64,000 bases of DNA from Castellaniella caeni NBRC 101664 (lineage in GTDB: Bacteria > Pseudomonadota > Gammaproteobacteria > Burkholderiales > Burkholderiaceae_B). The position numbers and the translations under genes were made by a program. The notes under the pieces are model-generated. The model did not search any database. It was not told where the DNA came from and was given only the letters and a program-made list of their open reading frames with translations. Positions 19,893 through 30,126 of the stretch are shown in pieces. Where the stretch lies: the NCBI RefSeq assembly GCF_001592225.1, contig NZ_BCWN01000008.1, positions 1 to 64,000 on the forward strand, read 5' to 3'. Positions within the stretch are counted from its first letter, which is position 1, and the number at the start of each line of letters is the position of its first letter.

Positions 19893-22361
19893 CTACAGCG
19901 GTTTTTGTCGCGCATCCAGCAGACCGGCCAGCAGGGCGCGGCCATCGGGCATGACACGCAGCACGCCATAACGGGCGGCGGCGTAGCGGGCGCCCTGGCC
20001 TTCGGGGAACAGCCAGCTGGAAGCGCCCCAGTCGGGACGGGCGCCGCGCCAGTGGAAGGCCAGGGCGTGGACATCGGGCGGCAGCGCGACGGGCGGCGCG
20101 GGCGACACGGCTTGCAGCTGCGCCACCCCCTGGGCATCGACCCGCAGCACGAGCCAGCCGCGGCCCGAGGCCTGCACGGCAGATTGCACCTGGGGATGAC
20201 CCCGCAGCCAGCCGATGGCGGACTGGCGCACGGCATAATCCAGCGCCATGTAGTCGCCCTGCAGCAGCGAACGCGGATCCACCGGCGCCAGCGCCAGGAT
20301 CACGGGCTGGCCTTGGGTCAGAATGGCCTGGTGGCGGTAAACCTGCGCCTGCGCCATGCCCAGCACCAGTACGCCGCCCAGCACGCAAACCAGGGCGCGC
20401 CAGGACTGGCGCGAGGCACTGGCGACCGCCTTCGCCTCGGAGGCAAGCGGCGCACCCCGATTGCGCCGCCACAGGATCAGCGCCACGCCCGCCAGCCAGG
20501 CGGCGGTGACGGCCAGCTGGGTGGCCTTGGCGACGAGGCTGACACCGTTGGCGGCATTCAGGTAATACGCCGCCAGGCCGCACACGCCCAGCGCCACCGA
20601 CAGGCCCATCAAAGGACGATGCCGCGTCAGGCGCCCCAGCACAAGACCCGTCAAGGCCACCGACAGGGCGGGGATGTCGATCCAGCCCAGGCTGGCGGCG
20701 CAGAGGGCCAGCGGCAGCCCCAGGCGCAAAGACGCGGACGGCGCGGGGCGGCGCGTTGCCAGCCGGGCCCCCAGCAAGAGCCCAGGCAACAGGGCGCACA
20801 GCCACAGGGCCGCCAAGCCGTCCCAGGGGCCATCCCAGGCGGACACACCGGCCCACTGCTCGATGAGCCCCGCCAGAAGGGCGGCCACGGCCATCAATGC
20901 CCAAGCCAAGGGCCGCCAGGCGGCGCGGTGGTCGGCGCGCAGCGCCCAGACCCACAGGCCGACCCCCAGGGCCAGGCAAAACCAGAGGCGAACCGCCAGA
21001 TGCGCCGTCCCGACCCCTTGCGCATCCGCCTGCCAGCCGAAGTCATGGACAAGCGGGCTGATGAGCCAAAGCGCCGCCAGCAGCGTCAACCACGCCGTCA
21101 GCAAGCGCACCACCGGCTGGCGCAGGCCAACATAAACACACAGCCCAAAGACCAGCACGACAGGCAGCCGCCACGCGGCATGGGCGTCCGCATCCATGAG
21201 CACCAGCGCCGCCACGGCGGCCAGCAGCACGCCCAGCACAGCAAGCACGGCGCCGACCTCGTGGCCCAGAGCGCTGGCCGTGCCGCGATCCAGCCACAGC
21301 GCGGGCACGACCAGCAAAACCGCCACGAGCAGGGCGTCGCCCGCCGACGTGAGATCGAAGCTGGCGGCCAGCCAAACCCCCAGCAACAGCACCACCGGGA
21401 CGAGCACGCCGACGCGCAGCACGGTGAGATACCAGGGCACGGACGCCGCAGACAGACCATCCCGGGATGCCTGCCGCAGCCGCAGCACGTGCCGCACGGC
21501 CCACAAGCCCAGCAGCAACAGCAGCACGGCCAGGCCCAGCGCCGCGTCGATGGAGTCGAGCACGGGCAGGCTGGCCACCCCCAGCACGCCGATCCCCGCC
21601 AGCAGGGCCAGGGCCACCACGGCCGCGTCCCGGCGCCACCAGGCATAGGCGGCATACACGGCCAGCGTCGGCACCAGGCCGACCAGCAGCGGCGGCACGA
21701 TACGCGACGCGGCGTCCAGACTGACCGCCTGCACCGCCGCGCCGAACGCCCAGCCCAGCAGCACCGCCGCCAGCACCCGCCGCACGATGCGCCAGCGATC
21801 CGGCAGCCAGGCCCGCAGCCCTTCCGCCGCGGCCAGCAGCGCGCCATTGAGCAGCACCAGCGCCGACGCGGCGGCCCCGGAGCCGCTCTCGGGCCACCGC
21901 CACCAGATGGACGCCGCCGCGGCGCCGGTGTACGCCCAGAGGGCCAGATTGAGCAACGCCACCCAGAGCAACACCAGCGGCACCGCGCGCCAGCAGGCCA
22001 GCCAGGGCACGACGAGCACGGCCCACACGGCGAACAATTGCCAGGCATCGGCCCCTGTTTGATATATTTGCCCTATCAGTGCCAGCAAGGCACCCGTTGC
22101 GACAGCAGCCAGGCTCGCCACCAGCGAGGCCCAGCGGCTGGCGCGCCAGGCCAGCCCCGCAGCCAGCAGCACCAGCACCGCCAAGACCCCCTGAACCAGC
22201 GCCAGACGGGCGTTTGCCCCCATCTGCGGCCAGTTCGCGGCCACCCAGGACAGCAGCGCCGTGCCGCCCAACAGGGCAGCCAGCCAGGCCAGCCCCTGGG
22301 CCAGTTCCTGGCGCCAAGGGGCCGGGCTGAGCGGTGGCGCCCCGGGTTCGGTGACTTGCAT
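19893..22361 (-). CDS. Large polytopic membrane protein (DUF2157/DUF4401/GDYXXLXY domains)
   Basis: Predicted inner-membrane protein of 822 residues. The DUF2157-like N-terminus (LAQGLAWLAALLGGTALL) is followed by more than twenty hydrophobic segments in two halves, the second DUF4401-like. A C-terminal GDYXXLXY domain has the namesake motif LLQGDYMALDYAVR and ends outside the membrane. Function is unknown for the whole family. ATG 22361 (MQVTEPG) is preferred over longer in-frame forms that run into the topB promoter. The gene is divergent from topB by 64 bp. Confidence 0.8.
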   Translation of the reverse strand: MQVTEPGAPPLSPAPWRQELAQGLAWLAALLGGTALLSWVAANWPQMGANARLALVQGVLAVLVLLAAGLAWRASRWASLVASLAAVATGALLALIGQIYQTGADAWQLFAVWAVLVVPWLACWRAVPLVLLWVALLNLALWAYTGAAAASIWWRWPESGSGAAASALVLLNGALLAAAEGLRAWLPDRWRIVRRVLAAVLLGWAFGAAVQAVSLDAASRIVPPLLVGLVPTLAVYAAYAWWRRDAAVVALALLAGIGVLGVASLPVLDSIDAALGLAVLLLLLGLWAVRHVLRLRQASRDGLSAASVPWYLTVLRVGVLVPVVLLLGVWLAASFDLTSAGDALLVAVLLVVPALWLDRGTASALGHEVGAVLAVLGVLLAAVAALVLMDADAHAAWRLPVVLVFGLCVYVGLRQPVVRLLTAWLTLLAALWLISPLVHDFGWQADAQGVGTAHLAVRLWFCLALGVGLWVWALRADHRAAWRPLAWALMAVAALLAGLIEQWAGVSAWDGPWDGLAALWLCALLPGLLLGARLATRRPAPSASLRLGLPLALCAASLGWIDIPALSVALTGLVLGRLTRHRPLMGLSVALGVCGLAAYYLNAANGVSLVAKATQLAVTAAWLAGVALILWRRNRGAPLASEAKAVASASRQSWRALVCVLGGVLVLGMAQAQVYRHQAILTQGQPVILALAPVDPRSLLQGDYMALDYAVRQSAIGWLRGHPQVQSAVQASGRGWLVLRVDAQGVAQLQAVSPAPPVALPPDVHALAFHWRGARPDWGASSWLFPEGQGARYAAARYGVLRVMPDGRALLAGLLDARQKPL

Positions 22362-22425
22362 GCTAAGAGGCCCCCTCGTATGATCCGCGCTATTGTGGTC
22401 GCACAACGGCCACCCATGGAACCAC

Positions 22426-25122
22426 ATGACTAAAACTCTGATTATTGCTGAAAAGCCGTCGGTCGCTCTGGACATCTCCCGCGCCCTGGGGGGGTTTACC
22501 CGCGAAGGCGACTACTTTGAAAGCGAGCAGTTCGTGCTGTCCTCCAGCGTTGGGCACCTGCTCAGCCTCGTGGCGCCCAACGACCCGGTGCGCGGCAAGT
22601 GGAGTTTTGCGCAGCTGCCCGTCATCCCGCCCCAGTTCGAGCTGGGGCCCACCGACAAGCGCTCGGCCGAACGCCTGAAACTGCTGGTCAAGCTGCTCAA
22701 ACGCAAAGACGTGGGCGCCGTCATCAACGCCTGCGACGCGGGGCGCGAGGGCGAGCTCATCTTCCGCTACATCGTGCAGTACGCGGGGGTGAAAAAACCC
22801 ATCCAGCGCCTGTGGCTGCGCTCGATGACGCAGGCCGCCATCCGCGAGGCCTTCGCCAACCTGCGCGACGACGAAACCATGAAGCCGCTCGAAGCCGCCG
22901 CCCGCTCGCGCGCCGAAGCCGACTGGCTGGTGGGCATCAACGGCACGCGCGCCATGACCGCGTTCAACAGCAAGGACGGCGGCTTTTTCAAGACCCCGGT
23001 GGGCCGCGTGCAGACCCCCACCCTGGCCATCGTGATGGAGCGCGAAGACCGCATCCGTCAGTTCGTGCCGCGCGACTACTGGGAAGTCCACGCCACCTTC
23101 GTGGCCGCCGCCGGGCTGTACGAAGGCCGCTGGTTCGACCCGCAGTTCAAGAAAAACGAGCAAGACCCCGACGCCCGCGACTCGCGCCTGTGGTCGGCCA
23201 GCGCCGCGCAAAGCATCGTGGCGGCCTGTCGCGGCGAAACCGGCACGGTGACGGAAGAATCCAAGCCCACCACCCAGCTCTCGCCCGCACTGTTCGACCT
23301 GACCTCGCTGCAGCGCGAAGCCAACTCGCGCTTCGGTTTTTCGGCCAAGACCACGCTGTCGCTGGCGCAAACCCTGTACGAACGCCACAAGGCCCTGACC
23401 TACCCGCGTACCGATTCACGCTACCTGCCGCAAGACTACGTCAGCACCGTGCAGCAGACCATGCAGGTGCTCTCGCACAGCGAGTCGGGCGTCACGCGTT
23501 CTACCCAGCCCTTTGCCACCCAGGTGGTCGAGCATGGCTGGGTCAAGCCCAACCGGCGCATTTTCGACGACAAAAAGGTCTCCGACCACTTTGCCATCAT
23601 CCCCACCCTGCAGGTGCCGCGCGAACTCTCCGATGCCGAGTTCAAGATCTACGAACTCATCACCCGACGCTTCCTGGCGGTGTTTTTCCCGGCAGCCGAG
23701 TTCCGCGTCACCACGCGCATCACCCAAGTCTCGGGCCATTCGTTCAAGACCGAAGGCAAGGTGCTGGTTGCGCCCGGCTGGCTGGCCATCTATGGCCGCG
23801 AAGCGCAAGGCGCCGAGGGTTCGCTGGTGGCGGTGGCCGACGGCGAACCCGTGCGCACCGAAGACATCGAAGCACGCGGGCTGGTCACCAAGCCGCCCGC
23901 CCGCTTCAACGAAGCCACGCTGCTGTCGGCCATGGAGGGCGCGGGCAAGCTGGTGGACGACGAGGCCCTGCGCGAAGCCATGTCCGAGCGCGGCCTGGGC
24001 ACCCCGGCCACGCGCGCGGCCATCATCGAAGGCCTGATCAACGAAACCTATCTGCGCCGCGAAGGGCGCGACCTCATCCCCAGCGCCAAGGCGCGCCAGC
24101 TGATGACGCTGCTTGCGGGCCTGGGGGTCAACGAACTCACCTCGCCCGAACTGACCGGCGAATGGGAGCACCAGCTCAAGCTCATCGAACAACGCCAGCT
24201 GGATCGCGCGTCGTTCATGCGCGAAATCGCGCAGATGACGCAGATCATCGTCAAGCGCGCCAAAGAATACGAGCGCGACACGGTGCCCGGCGACTACGCC
24301 ACTTTGCAGACGCCCTGCCCCAAGTGCGGCGCCGTGGTCAAGGAAAACTACCGCCGTTACGCCTGCACGAACTGCGATTTTTCCATCGGCAAGCACCCGG
24401 GCGGACGCACCTTCGAGGTGCCCGAGGTCGAAGAACTGCTGCAAAAGCGCGAAATCGGGCCGCTCACGGGCTTCATCAGCAAGATGGGGCGCCCCTTTGC
24501 CGCCGTGCTGCGCATCACCGACGAGTTCAAGCTTGAATTCGACTTTGGCCAGAAGGACGACGAAGACGCCGAAGCGGTCGATTTCTCGGGCCAGACGCCG
24601 CTGGGGGACTGCCCCAAGTGTGGCGGCAAGGTCTACGAGCACGGCATGAACTACCTCTGCGAGCATGCCACGGGCCCCAACAAAACCTGCGACTTCCGCA
24701 GCGGCAAGGTCATCCTGCAGCAGGAAATCCCCGCCGAGCAGATGACGCAGCTGCTGGCCACCGGCAAGACCAAGCTCTTCGACGGCTTCGTGTCCAGCCG
24801 CACCAACCGCAAGTTCAAGGCCTATCTGGTGCGCCAGAAAGACGGCAAGATCGGCTTCGAATTCGAGGCGCGGGCCCCCAAGCCTGGGGCCAAGGGCGCG
24901 GCGGCCAAGACGGGGGCGGCGGCCAAGACCACGGCAAGCACCGCAAAGGCGACGGGCGCAAGCGCCAAAGCCGGCACAGCCAAGGCTGCGGCCAGCGGGG
25001 CCGCGGGCAAGGCCACCGCCAAACCGGCGACGCGCGCCCCTGCGGCCCGCAAACCGGCGGTCAAGAAAGCCACGACCAGCAAAAAGGCCGTCACCCAAGA
25101 GGACGACGGCCCGGCATTCTGA
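22426..25122 (+). CDS. topB: DNA topoisomerase III
   Basis: Type IA topoisomerase that decatenates and relaxes single-stranded-containing DNA; 898 residues. The Toprim domain starts LIIAEKPSVALD, with acidic residues in NACDAGREGE. The catalytic Tyr is Tyr326 in YPRTDSRYL. Two C-terminal zinc-finger units are visible: CPKCGAVV...CTNCDF, and CPKCGGKV with a later Cys pair. The last ~80 residues are an Ala/Lys-rich basic tail of the histone-H1-like kind (AKTGAAAKTTASTAKATGAS), probably a nonspecific DNA-binding extension. Confidence 0.96.
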   Translation: MTKTLIIAEKPSVALDISRALGGFTREGDYFESEQFVLSSSVGHLLSLVAPNDPVRGKWSFAQLPVIPPQFELGPTDKRSAERLKLLVKLLKRKDVGAVINACDAGREGELIFRYIVQYAGVKKPIQRLWLRSMTQAAIREAFANLRDDETMKPLEAAARSRAEADWLVGINGTRAMTAFNSKDGGFFKTPVGRVQTPTLAIVMEREDRIRQFVPRDYWEVHATFVAAAGLYEGRWFDPQFKKNEQDPDARDSRLWSASAAQSIVAACRGETGTVTEESKPTTQLSPALFDLTSLQREANSRFGFSAKTTLSLAQTLYERHKALTYPRTDSRYLPQDYVSTVQQTMQVLSHSESGVTRSTQPFATQVVEHGWVKPNRRIFDDKKVSDHFAIIPTLQVPRELSDAEFKIYELITRRFLAVFFPAAEFRVTTRITQVSGHSFKTEGKVLVAPGWLAIYGREAQGAEGSLVAVADGEPVRTEDIEARGLVTKPPARFNEATLLSAMEGAGKLVDDEALREAMSERGLGTPATRAAIIEGLINETYLRREGRDLIPSAKARQLMTLLAGLGVNELTSPELTGEWEHQLKLIEQRQLDRASFMREIAQMTQIIVKRAKEYERDTVPGDYATLQTPCPKCGAVVKENYRRYACTNCDFSIGKHPGGRTFEVPEVEELLQKREIGPLTGFISKMGRPFAAVLRITDEFKLEFDFGQKDDEDAEAVDFSGQTPLGDCPKCGGKVYEHGMNYLCEHATGPNKTCDFRSGKVILQQEIPAEQMTQLLATGKTKLFDGFVSSRTNRKFKAYLVRQKDGKIGFEFEARAPKPGAKGAAAKTGAAAKTTASTAKATGASAKAGTAKAAASGAAGKATAKPATRAPAARKPAVKKATTSKKAVTQEDDGPAF

Positions 25123-25133
25123 GGCGCGGCCAA

Positions 25134-25155
25134 GCCAGCGGGGCGCCCCGCTGGC
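25134..25155. terminator. Perfect palindrome between convergent topB and dctM
   Basis: A 22-bp perfect palindrome with arms GCCAGCGGGGC / GCCCCGCTGGC sits in the 36-bp gap between the two stops, flanked by GAGGCG/CGCCTC. It could form a strong hairpin in either transcript. No T-tract is seen. Confidence 0.55.
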
Positions 25156-25158
25156 GCC

Positions 25159-26436
25159 TCATTGATAGACGAGATCGCGGAAATACAGCGACAAGCCTGG
25201 CCAGTAGGTGATGGCCATCAGACACAGCAGCACCACGCCCACGAAGGGCAGCAGTGGGCGGATGAGTTTTTCGATGGGCACCTTGGCCACCGTGCAGGCG
25301 GCAAACAGGTTCACGCCAAAGGGTGGCGTCACCATGCCCAGCGCCAGGTTGACCACCATCACCACGCCAAAATGGGCGGGATCGACCCCGAACTGCGTGG
25401 CCACGGGCAACAGCAGCGGCGCCAGCACCACGATGGAGGCCGAGGTTTCAATGAACATGCCGATGAAAAAGAGCGCCACGTTCACCCCCAGCAGGAAGGT
25501 GATTTCACTGCTGAACAAGTGCCCCAGCCACTCGCCCAGCATCATGGGCACCCCGGCGCGGTTGAGCAGGAAGCCGAACACCCCCGCATTGGCGATGATG
25601 AACATGATGATGGCGGTAGACACCACCGAACGGTGGAACGTGCGCCCCAACGTGGCGAACGACAGGCGCCGGTAGATGAAGATGCCCACGAACAGGGCAT
25701 AGACCACGGCCACCGCCGAGGCCTCGGTGGGCGTAAAGATGCCGCCGTAGATGCCGCCCAGGATGATGACCGGCATGAGCAAGGCCCACCAGGCCTTCTT
25801 GAAGGACGTCCACACCGGCAGGCGGTTTTCACCGTCGTGCGTGCCCAGGCCGTTGCGCCGCGCATACAGCCAGACGTACAGCATGAGCGCCAGCACGATG
25901 AGCAGGCCCGGCCCGATGCCGGAAATGAACACCTCGCCCACCGAGGTGTCGGTGGACACCGCGTACAGAATCATGGGAATGGACGGCGGGATGATGACGC
26001 CCAGTTCGGCGGCGGACGCCTGCAAAGAAGCGGCAAAGGGCGCCGGGTAGCCGTGTTTGACCATGACGGGGATGAGGATGGCCCCCACGGCAAAGGTGGT
26101 GGCCACGCTGGAGCCCGCCACGGCGGCGAAGATCATGCAGGTGAGCACGCAGCTGCAGGCCAGGCCGCCTTGCACGCCGCCCACCACGCTTTTGGCGAAT
26201 TCGACCATGCGCTCGGAGATGCCGCCTTCTTCCATGAGGTTGCCCGCCAGGATGAAGAAGGGCACGGCCACCAGCGGATATTTGTCGAGTGCGGCATACA
26301 GCTGCTGGGCGATGACGAGCCAGGTCATGTGCCCGTCGAAGCCCACCCCTACCATGGCGGCCAGCCCAATGGACACGGCGACCGGCACGGTGAGGCCGAA
26401 AAACAGCAGCATGGAGACGACCATCAGTTGCGACAT
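25159..26436 (-). CDS. TRAP transporter large permease (DctM)
   Basis: Twelve-helix TRAP-T membrane subunit of 425 residues that drives sodium-coupled uptake of an organic acid delivered by the DctP protein. DctM family hallmarks are GLAAMVG, PLVAVPFFILAGNLMEEGGIS, ASAAELGVIIPPSIPMILYAV, GGIFTPTEASAVAVVYA and LGMVTPPFGVNLF. It is last in a dctP-dctQ-dctM run on the minus strand, 15 bp after dctQ. The substrate cannot be read from the sequence. Confidence 0.93.
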   Translation of the reverse strand: MSQLMVVSMLLFFGLTVPVAVSIGLAAMVGVGFDGHMTWLVIAQQLYAALDKYPLVAVPFFILAGNLMEEGGISERMVEFAKSVVGGVQGGLACSCVLTCMIFAAVAGSSVATTFAVGAILIPVMVKHGYPAPFAASLQASAAELGVIIPPSIPMILYAVSTDTSVGEVFISGIGPGLLIVLALMLYVWLYARRNGLGTHDGENRLPVWTSFKKAWWALLMPVIILGGIYGGIFTPTEASAVAVVYALFVGIFIYRRLSFATLGRTFHRSVVSTAIIMFIIANAGVFGFLLNRAGVPMMLGEWLGHLFSSEITFLLGVNVALFFIGMFIETSASIVVLAPLLLPVATQFGVDPAHFGVVMVVNLALGMVTPPFGVNLFAACTVAKVPIEKLIRPLLPFVGVVLLCLMAITYWPGLSLYFRDLVYQ

Positions 26437-26451
26437 GGTCAGGGGTTCCGG

Positions 26452-26940
26452 TCAGACGGTTTCAATGTGGAGGCGGCGCGGGCCTTCGGCCCAATAGGCC
26501 AGCGCGCCAAACAGCGCCAGCAAGGCCCCCGTGGGAATGGAGAGGTAGATCCAGGAGATGGACACCCCCAGGCTGGGCGTGCTTTGAAAGCGCACACGCC
26601 AGCTCATGTCGGCGCCGATCCAGACGAGAAAGCCCAGGAAGCCCACCACGATGAGCAGCACGAGGTGTTCGAGCAGCCGCGCCTTGCGCGGTGCCAGCAG
26701 GTTGTGCAGCAGATCGACGCCCAGCATGGCGCCCTGGCGAAAGGCCAGGGCCATGCCCAGCATGACGGCCCAGATGATGGCCGCGCGCGTCCACGCCTCG
26801 GACCAGGCCGAGGGGGAAGCCAGGATGAAGCGCGCCAGCACCTGATAGAAGCCCGCCGCCACGGCGGACCACATCAGGGCCTGCGCCACCCAGGACACCA
26901 GGCGGGAGAGGCTGCGATCGATGAGACCGAAGGCGCGCAT
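26452..26940 (-). CDS. TRAP transporter small permease (DctQ)
   Basis: Four-helix TRAP small subunit of 162 residues that bridges the large permease and binding protein. The DctQ pattern is visible in WSEAWTRAAIIWAVMLGMALAFRQGAMLGVDLL. The gene lies 4 bp after dctP and 15 bp before dctM, so the three genes form one tripartite transporter unit. Confidence 0.9.
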   Translation of the reverse strand: MRAFGLIDRSLSRLVSWVAQALMWSAVAAGFYQVLARFILASPSAWSEAWTRAAIIWAVMLGMALAFRQGAMLGVDLLHNLLAPRKARLLEHLVLLIVVGFLGFLVWIGADMSWRVRFQSTPSLGVSISWIYLSIPTGALLALFGALAYWAEGPRRLHIETV

Positions 26941-26944
26941 GGAT

Positions 26945-27925
26945 TTACTGCGTGTTGCGGATGGATTCGACCAGTTCTTTACCGAACTGCTTGTAGTACT
27001 GCGGGTAGACCGGCTCGACCGCCTTCACGAAGGCAGCGTGATCGACCGTATTGATCTGCATGCCATGGGCCTTGAGGGTTTCGAGGCCGTCTTTTTCGAC
27101 CTGATCGACGTACTGGCGCATGCCCTGGGCTGCGGCCACGGCGGCAGCCTTGAACTTGGCCTTGTCGGCGTCGGACAGGCCGTCATACACGGAAGGTGAC
27201 ATGAGCACCAGCGCCGGCGCATACACGTGCGCGGTGAGCGACAGGTACTTTTGCAGCTGCCACATCTTCACCGAGACGATCACCGACAGGGGGTTTTCCT
27301 GGCCGTCGATGGTGCCCTGCTGCAAGGCGGTGGCGACTTCGGGCCAGGCCATGGGCGTGGCCAGCACGCCCAGCTGCCGGAAGGCGGCAATGTGGATGGG
27401 ATTTTCGGTCGTGCGGATTTTCAGGCCCTTGATATCGGCGGGCTCTTTGACCGGGCGCACGTTGTTGGTGAGGTGGCGAAAGCCCTGCTCGCCCCAGGCG
27501 AGCGCGATCAGGCCACGCTTGGGAAACTCGGCCAGCATGTCCTGGCCGATCTTGCCGTCCATCACCTTGCGCGCCTGGGCCAGGTCGCGGAACAGGAAGG
27601 GGATGTCGAACACGCCGGTTTGCGGCACGAAGTTGAGCGTGGCCCCCGTGGACACGAGCGCCATGTCGATGGTGCCCAGCTGCAGGCCTTCGATGACTTC
27701 GCGTTCACCGCCCAGCTGGCTGTTGGGGAACTGCTGGATTTTGAAGTCGGGCGTGCTGGCTTCGAGCGTCTTGGCAAAGGCCGCGGCCCCGGCGCCGTAG
27801 TGCGAATTTTCGGACAGCGCATAGGCCATCTTGAGCGTGGTCTGGGCCAGCACCGGCGTGGCGGCGGTAAGCCCGGCCAGCGCGGCGGCGGCCAGCCAGC
27901 CCAGCAATTTCTTCCTCTGATACAT
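26945..27925 (-). CDS. TRAP transporter substrate-binding protein (DctP)
   Basis: Periplasmic binding protein of 326 residues with a signal peptide ending near TPVLAQ. DctP-family features are FPNSQLGGEREVIEGLQLGTIDMA, LAWGEQGFRHLTNN, IKGLKIRTTENPIH with the carboxylate-binding Arg (KIRTTENP), and VATALQQGTIDGQENPLS. It starts 66 bp after the stop of the acetolactate-synthase-like gene on the same strand, so cotranscription with it is possible. Likely ligand: a carboxylic or sulfonic acid, unproven. Confidence 0.92.
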   Translation of the reverse strand: MYQRKKLLGWLAAAALAGLTAATPVLAQTTLKMAYALSENSHYGAGAAAFAKTLEASTPDFKIQQFPNSQLGGEREVIEGLQLGTIDMALVSTGATLNFVPQTGVFDIPFLFRDLAQARKVMDGKIGQDMLAEFPKRGLIALAWGEQGFRHLTNNVRPVKEPADIKGLKIRTTENPIHIAAFRQLGVLATPMAWPEVATALQQGTIDGQENPLSVIVSVKMWQLQKYLSLTAHVYAPALVLMSPSVYDGLSDADKAKFKAAAVAAAQGMRQYVDQVEKDGLETLKAHGMQINTVDHAAFVKAVEPVYPQYYKQFGKELVESIRNTQ

Positions 27926-27991
27926 GAATGTCTCCCTGAAACTAAACGAATAATAATGGAATCAATGGCTGCAAGGCGCCCGCGCGGCGGC

Positions 27992-29803
27992 TTATTCTTC
28001 GACGTACCAGGTGTCTTCGGACAGCATCACCTGCTGATGGCCATAGCCCGCCGGCATCATGGGAAAACAGTTTTGCAGCGGCACCACGGCCACGTCCAGA
28101 AAGTAGGGCCCGTCGTGCGCCAGGCAATCGGCCAGGGCCGCGTCGAGGTCGCGCGGGTGCTCGACGCGCGCCGCCCCCCAGCCGAAGGCCTTGGCCAGGG
28201 CGACGAAATCGGGGATGGACGCGTTGTAGCTGTGGCTGTAGCGCCCCTCGTGGATGAGTTCCTGCCACTGGCGCACCATGCCCATGTGGCCGTTGTTGCA
28301 CAGCACCACCTTGACCGGCGCATGGTGCTGCATGGCGGTCGCCAGTTCCTGGATGTTCATGAGCACCGAGGCGTCACCGCTGATGCACACCACGGTCTTG
28401 TCGGCGTGCGCCACCTGGGCGCCAATGGCCGCGGGCAGGCCGTAGCCCATGGTGCCCGCCCCGCCCGAGGTCAGCCAGCGGTTGGGGTGGTCGCGCTGGA
28501 TGTACTGCGCAGCCCACATCTGGTGCTGGCCCACGTCGGTGGCGACGATGGCGTCGCGCCCGGCGATCAGGCGGTTGACGCGCTGCATCAGGTCTTGCGG
28601 CAGGATGACCTCGTCAGAGGGTTCCACCTTGAGGCATTCTTTGGCCTGCCACACGCCGATGCGCTGCCACCATTCGTCGAGACGGCCCGCTTCGAGTGAA
28701 TACTGGTTCAGTTCTTTGTGCAAGGCGCGCAGCAGCGGATAGCAGTCGCCCACCAGCGCCACGTCGGCGCGCACCACCTTGTTGATGGAAGCGGGGTCGA
28801 TGTCCAGGTGGATTTTTTCGGCATGCGGGCAGAAGTCGGACAGGCGCCCGGTGATGCGGTCGTCGAAGCGCGCGCCCACGCAGATGATGAGGTCGGCGTG
28901 GTGCATGGCCAGGTTGGCCTGCAGGGTGCCGTGCATGCCCAGCATGCCGAGAAACTGCGCATCCGCCGCCGGGTAGGCGCCCAGGCCCATGAGCGTGAGG
29001 GTGCAGGGCGCCCCGCTGGCCTGCACCAGCGAGCGAAACGCGTGGCAGGCGTCCACCCCCGAGTTGATGAGGCCGCCCCCGCCATAGAACACCGGGCGGC
29101 GCGCCTTGGCGATGAGCGCGGCGGCACGCTTGATGGCCGCTTCGGTGGCGGGCGGCAGGGTTTCGACACCGCCCTCGGGGGGCTCGGCGGCAGGCGTGGC
29201 GTGCTCGGGCGGCACCAGGGCGATCTGCAGGTCTTTGGGGAAATCGAGCAGTACCGGCCCCGGACGCCCGGCCCGGGTGAGGCGCACGGCCTTGGCGGTG
29301 AGTTCAGCGATGTCTTCGACGCGGCGCACCTGGGCGTTCCATTTGGTGACCGGGCGCGAAATGCCCACGGCATCGCACTCTTGGAAGGCATCGGTGCCGA
29401 TGGCGCCGGTGGCCACCTGGCCGCTGATGCACAGCACGGGGATGGAGTCGCACAGGGCGTCGAGCAGTCCGGTGGTGGTGTTGGACATGCCCGGGCCCGA
29501 GGTGACGAAGACCACGCCCGGTTTGCCGGTGGTGCGCGCGTAGCCTTCGGCGGCGTGCATGGCCGCCTGTTCGTGGCGCACCAGGATGTGGCGGATGCGC
29601 GGCTCGGCATACAGGGCGTCGTACAGCGGCAGCACGGCACCGCCGGGATAGCCGAAGACGGTGTCCACCCCCAGCGCAATCAGGGTATCGAGCAGAATCT
29701 GCGCGCCGTTGCGGCCAGCGGGATTGGCGGAGGAAGAAGCGGCGCGCAAAGGCGCGGGAGCGAGGGCATTCACGAGCGGAACCTGGGACGAAAGATTGAA
29801 CAT
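27992..29803 (-). CDS. Acetolactate synthase large-subunit-like ThDP enzyme
   Basis: Thiamin-diphosphate enzyme of 603 residues close to IlvB: it would condense two pyruvates (or pyruvate and 2-oxobutyrate). Seen are [15 protein letters not shown], the activating Glu in [16 protein letters not shown], the FAD-type central domain ([10 protein letters not shown]) and ThDP-Mg binding [11 protein letters not shown]...[11 protein letters not shown] at 29803 is the preferred start; an upstream in-frame ATG at 29878 is possible. No IlvH small subunit is adjacent. It sits head-to-tail with a TRAP operon, so a catabolic or side role rather than the housekeeping ilvBH enzyme is plausible. Confidence 0.85.
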   Translation of the reverse strand: MFNLSSQVPLVNALAPAPLRAASSSANPAGRNGAQILLDTLIALGVDTVFGYPGGAVLPLYDALYAEPRIRHILVRHEQAAMHAAEGYARTTGKPGVVFVTSGPGMSNTTTGLLDALCDSIPVLCISGQVATGAIGTDAFQECDAVGISRPVTKWNAQVRRVEDIAELTAKAVRLTRAGRPGPVLLDFPKDLQIALVPPEHATPAAEPPEGGVETLPPATEAAIKRAAALIAKARRPVFYGGGGLINSGVDACHAFRSLVQASGAPCTLTLMGLGAYPAADAQFLGMLGMHGTLQANLAMHHADLIICVGARFDDRITGRLSDFCPHAEKIHLDIDPASINKVVRADVALVGDCYPLLRALHKELNQYSLEAGRLDEWWQRIGVWQAKECLKVEPSDEVILPQDLMQRVNRLIAGRDAIVATDVGQHQMWAAQYIQRDHPNRWLTSGGAGTMGYGLPAAIGAQVAHADKTVVCISGDASVLMNIQELATAMQHHAPVKVVLCNNGHMGMVRQWQELIHEGRYSHSYNASIPDFVALAKAFGWGAARVEHPRDLDAALADCLAHDGPYFLDVAVVPLQNCFPMMPAGYGHQQVMLSEDTWYVEE

Positions 29804-30126
29804 GGGCCGTGCCCCGCGAGGCGCCGCACAGGCGCGGCCTGCGGCACGGACAACGGCGGCACGGAAAAATTCATACATGAACGAATCAGTGTATCCCTTT
29901 TCCCAGGCAACCTTGCCAGCTGCCGCACGGCCTGTCACCGCACTGATCGCCGCTGTGCCCCCCGCCGCCCGGCCTGGGGCCACGGTGTCTGTCCAGGCCA
30001 ATGCCCCTACACCGCCACGGGATATCCCCGGCTGGCAAAAGCATCATTGTGCTGTAGGATGGCGTTTCTGTTTGCAAATATTTTTCAACGACACCGGTTT
30101 TCCGTCTTTGATTGCCGCCTCTGTTC
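29804..30126. other. Divergent intergenic region between the ALS-like gene and TRAP dctQ
   Basis: About 320 bp with no convincing gene. An imperfect dyad (ATACA...TGTAT around 29876-29898) lies near the alternative ALS-like start. The stretch 30060-30110 before dctQ is AT-rich. No clear promoter hexamer pair was recognised, but both flanking genes must start from here. Confidence 0.5.
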
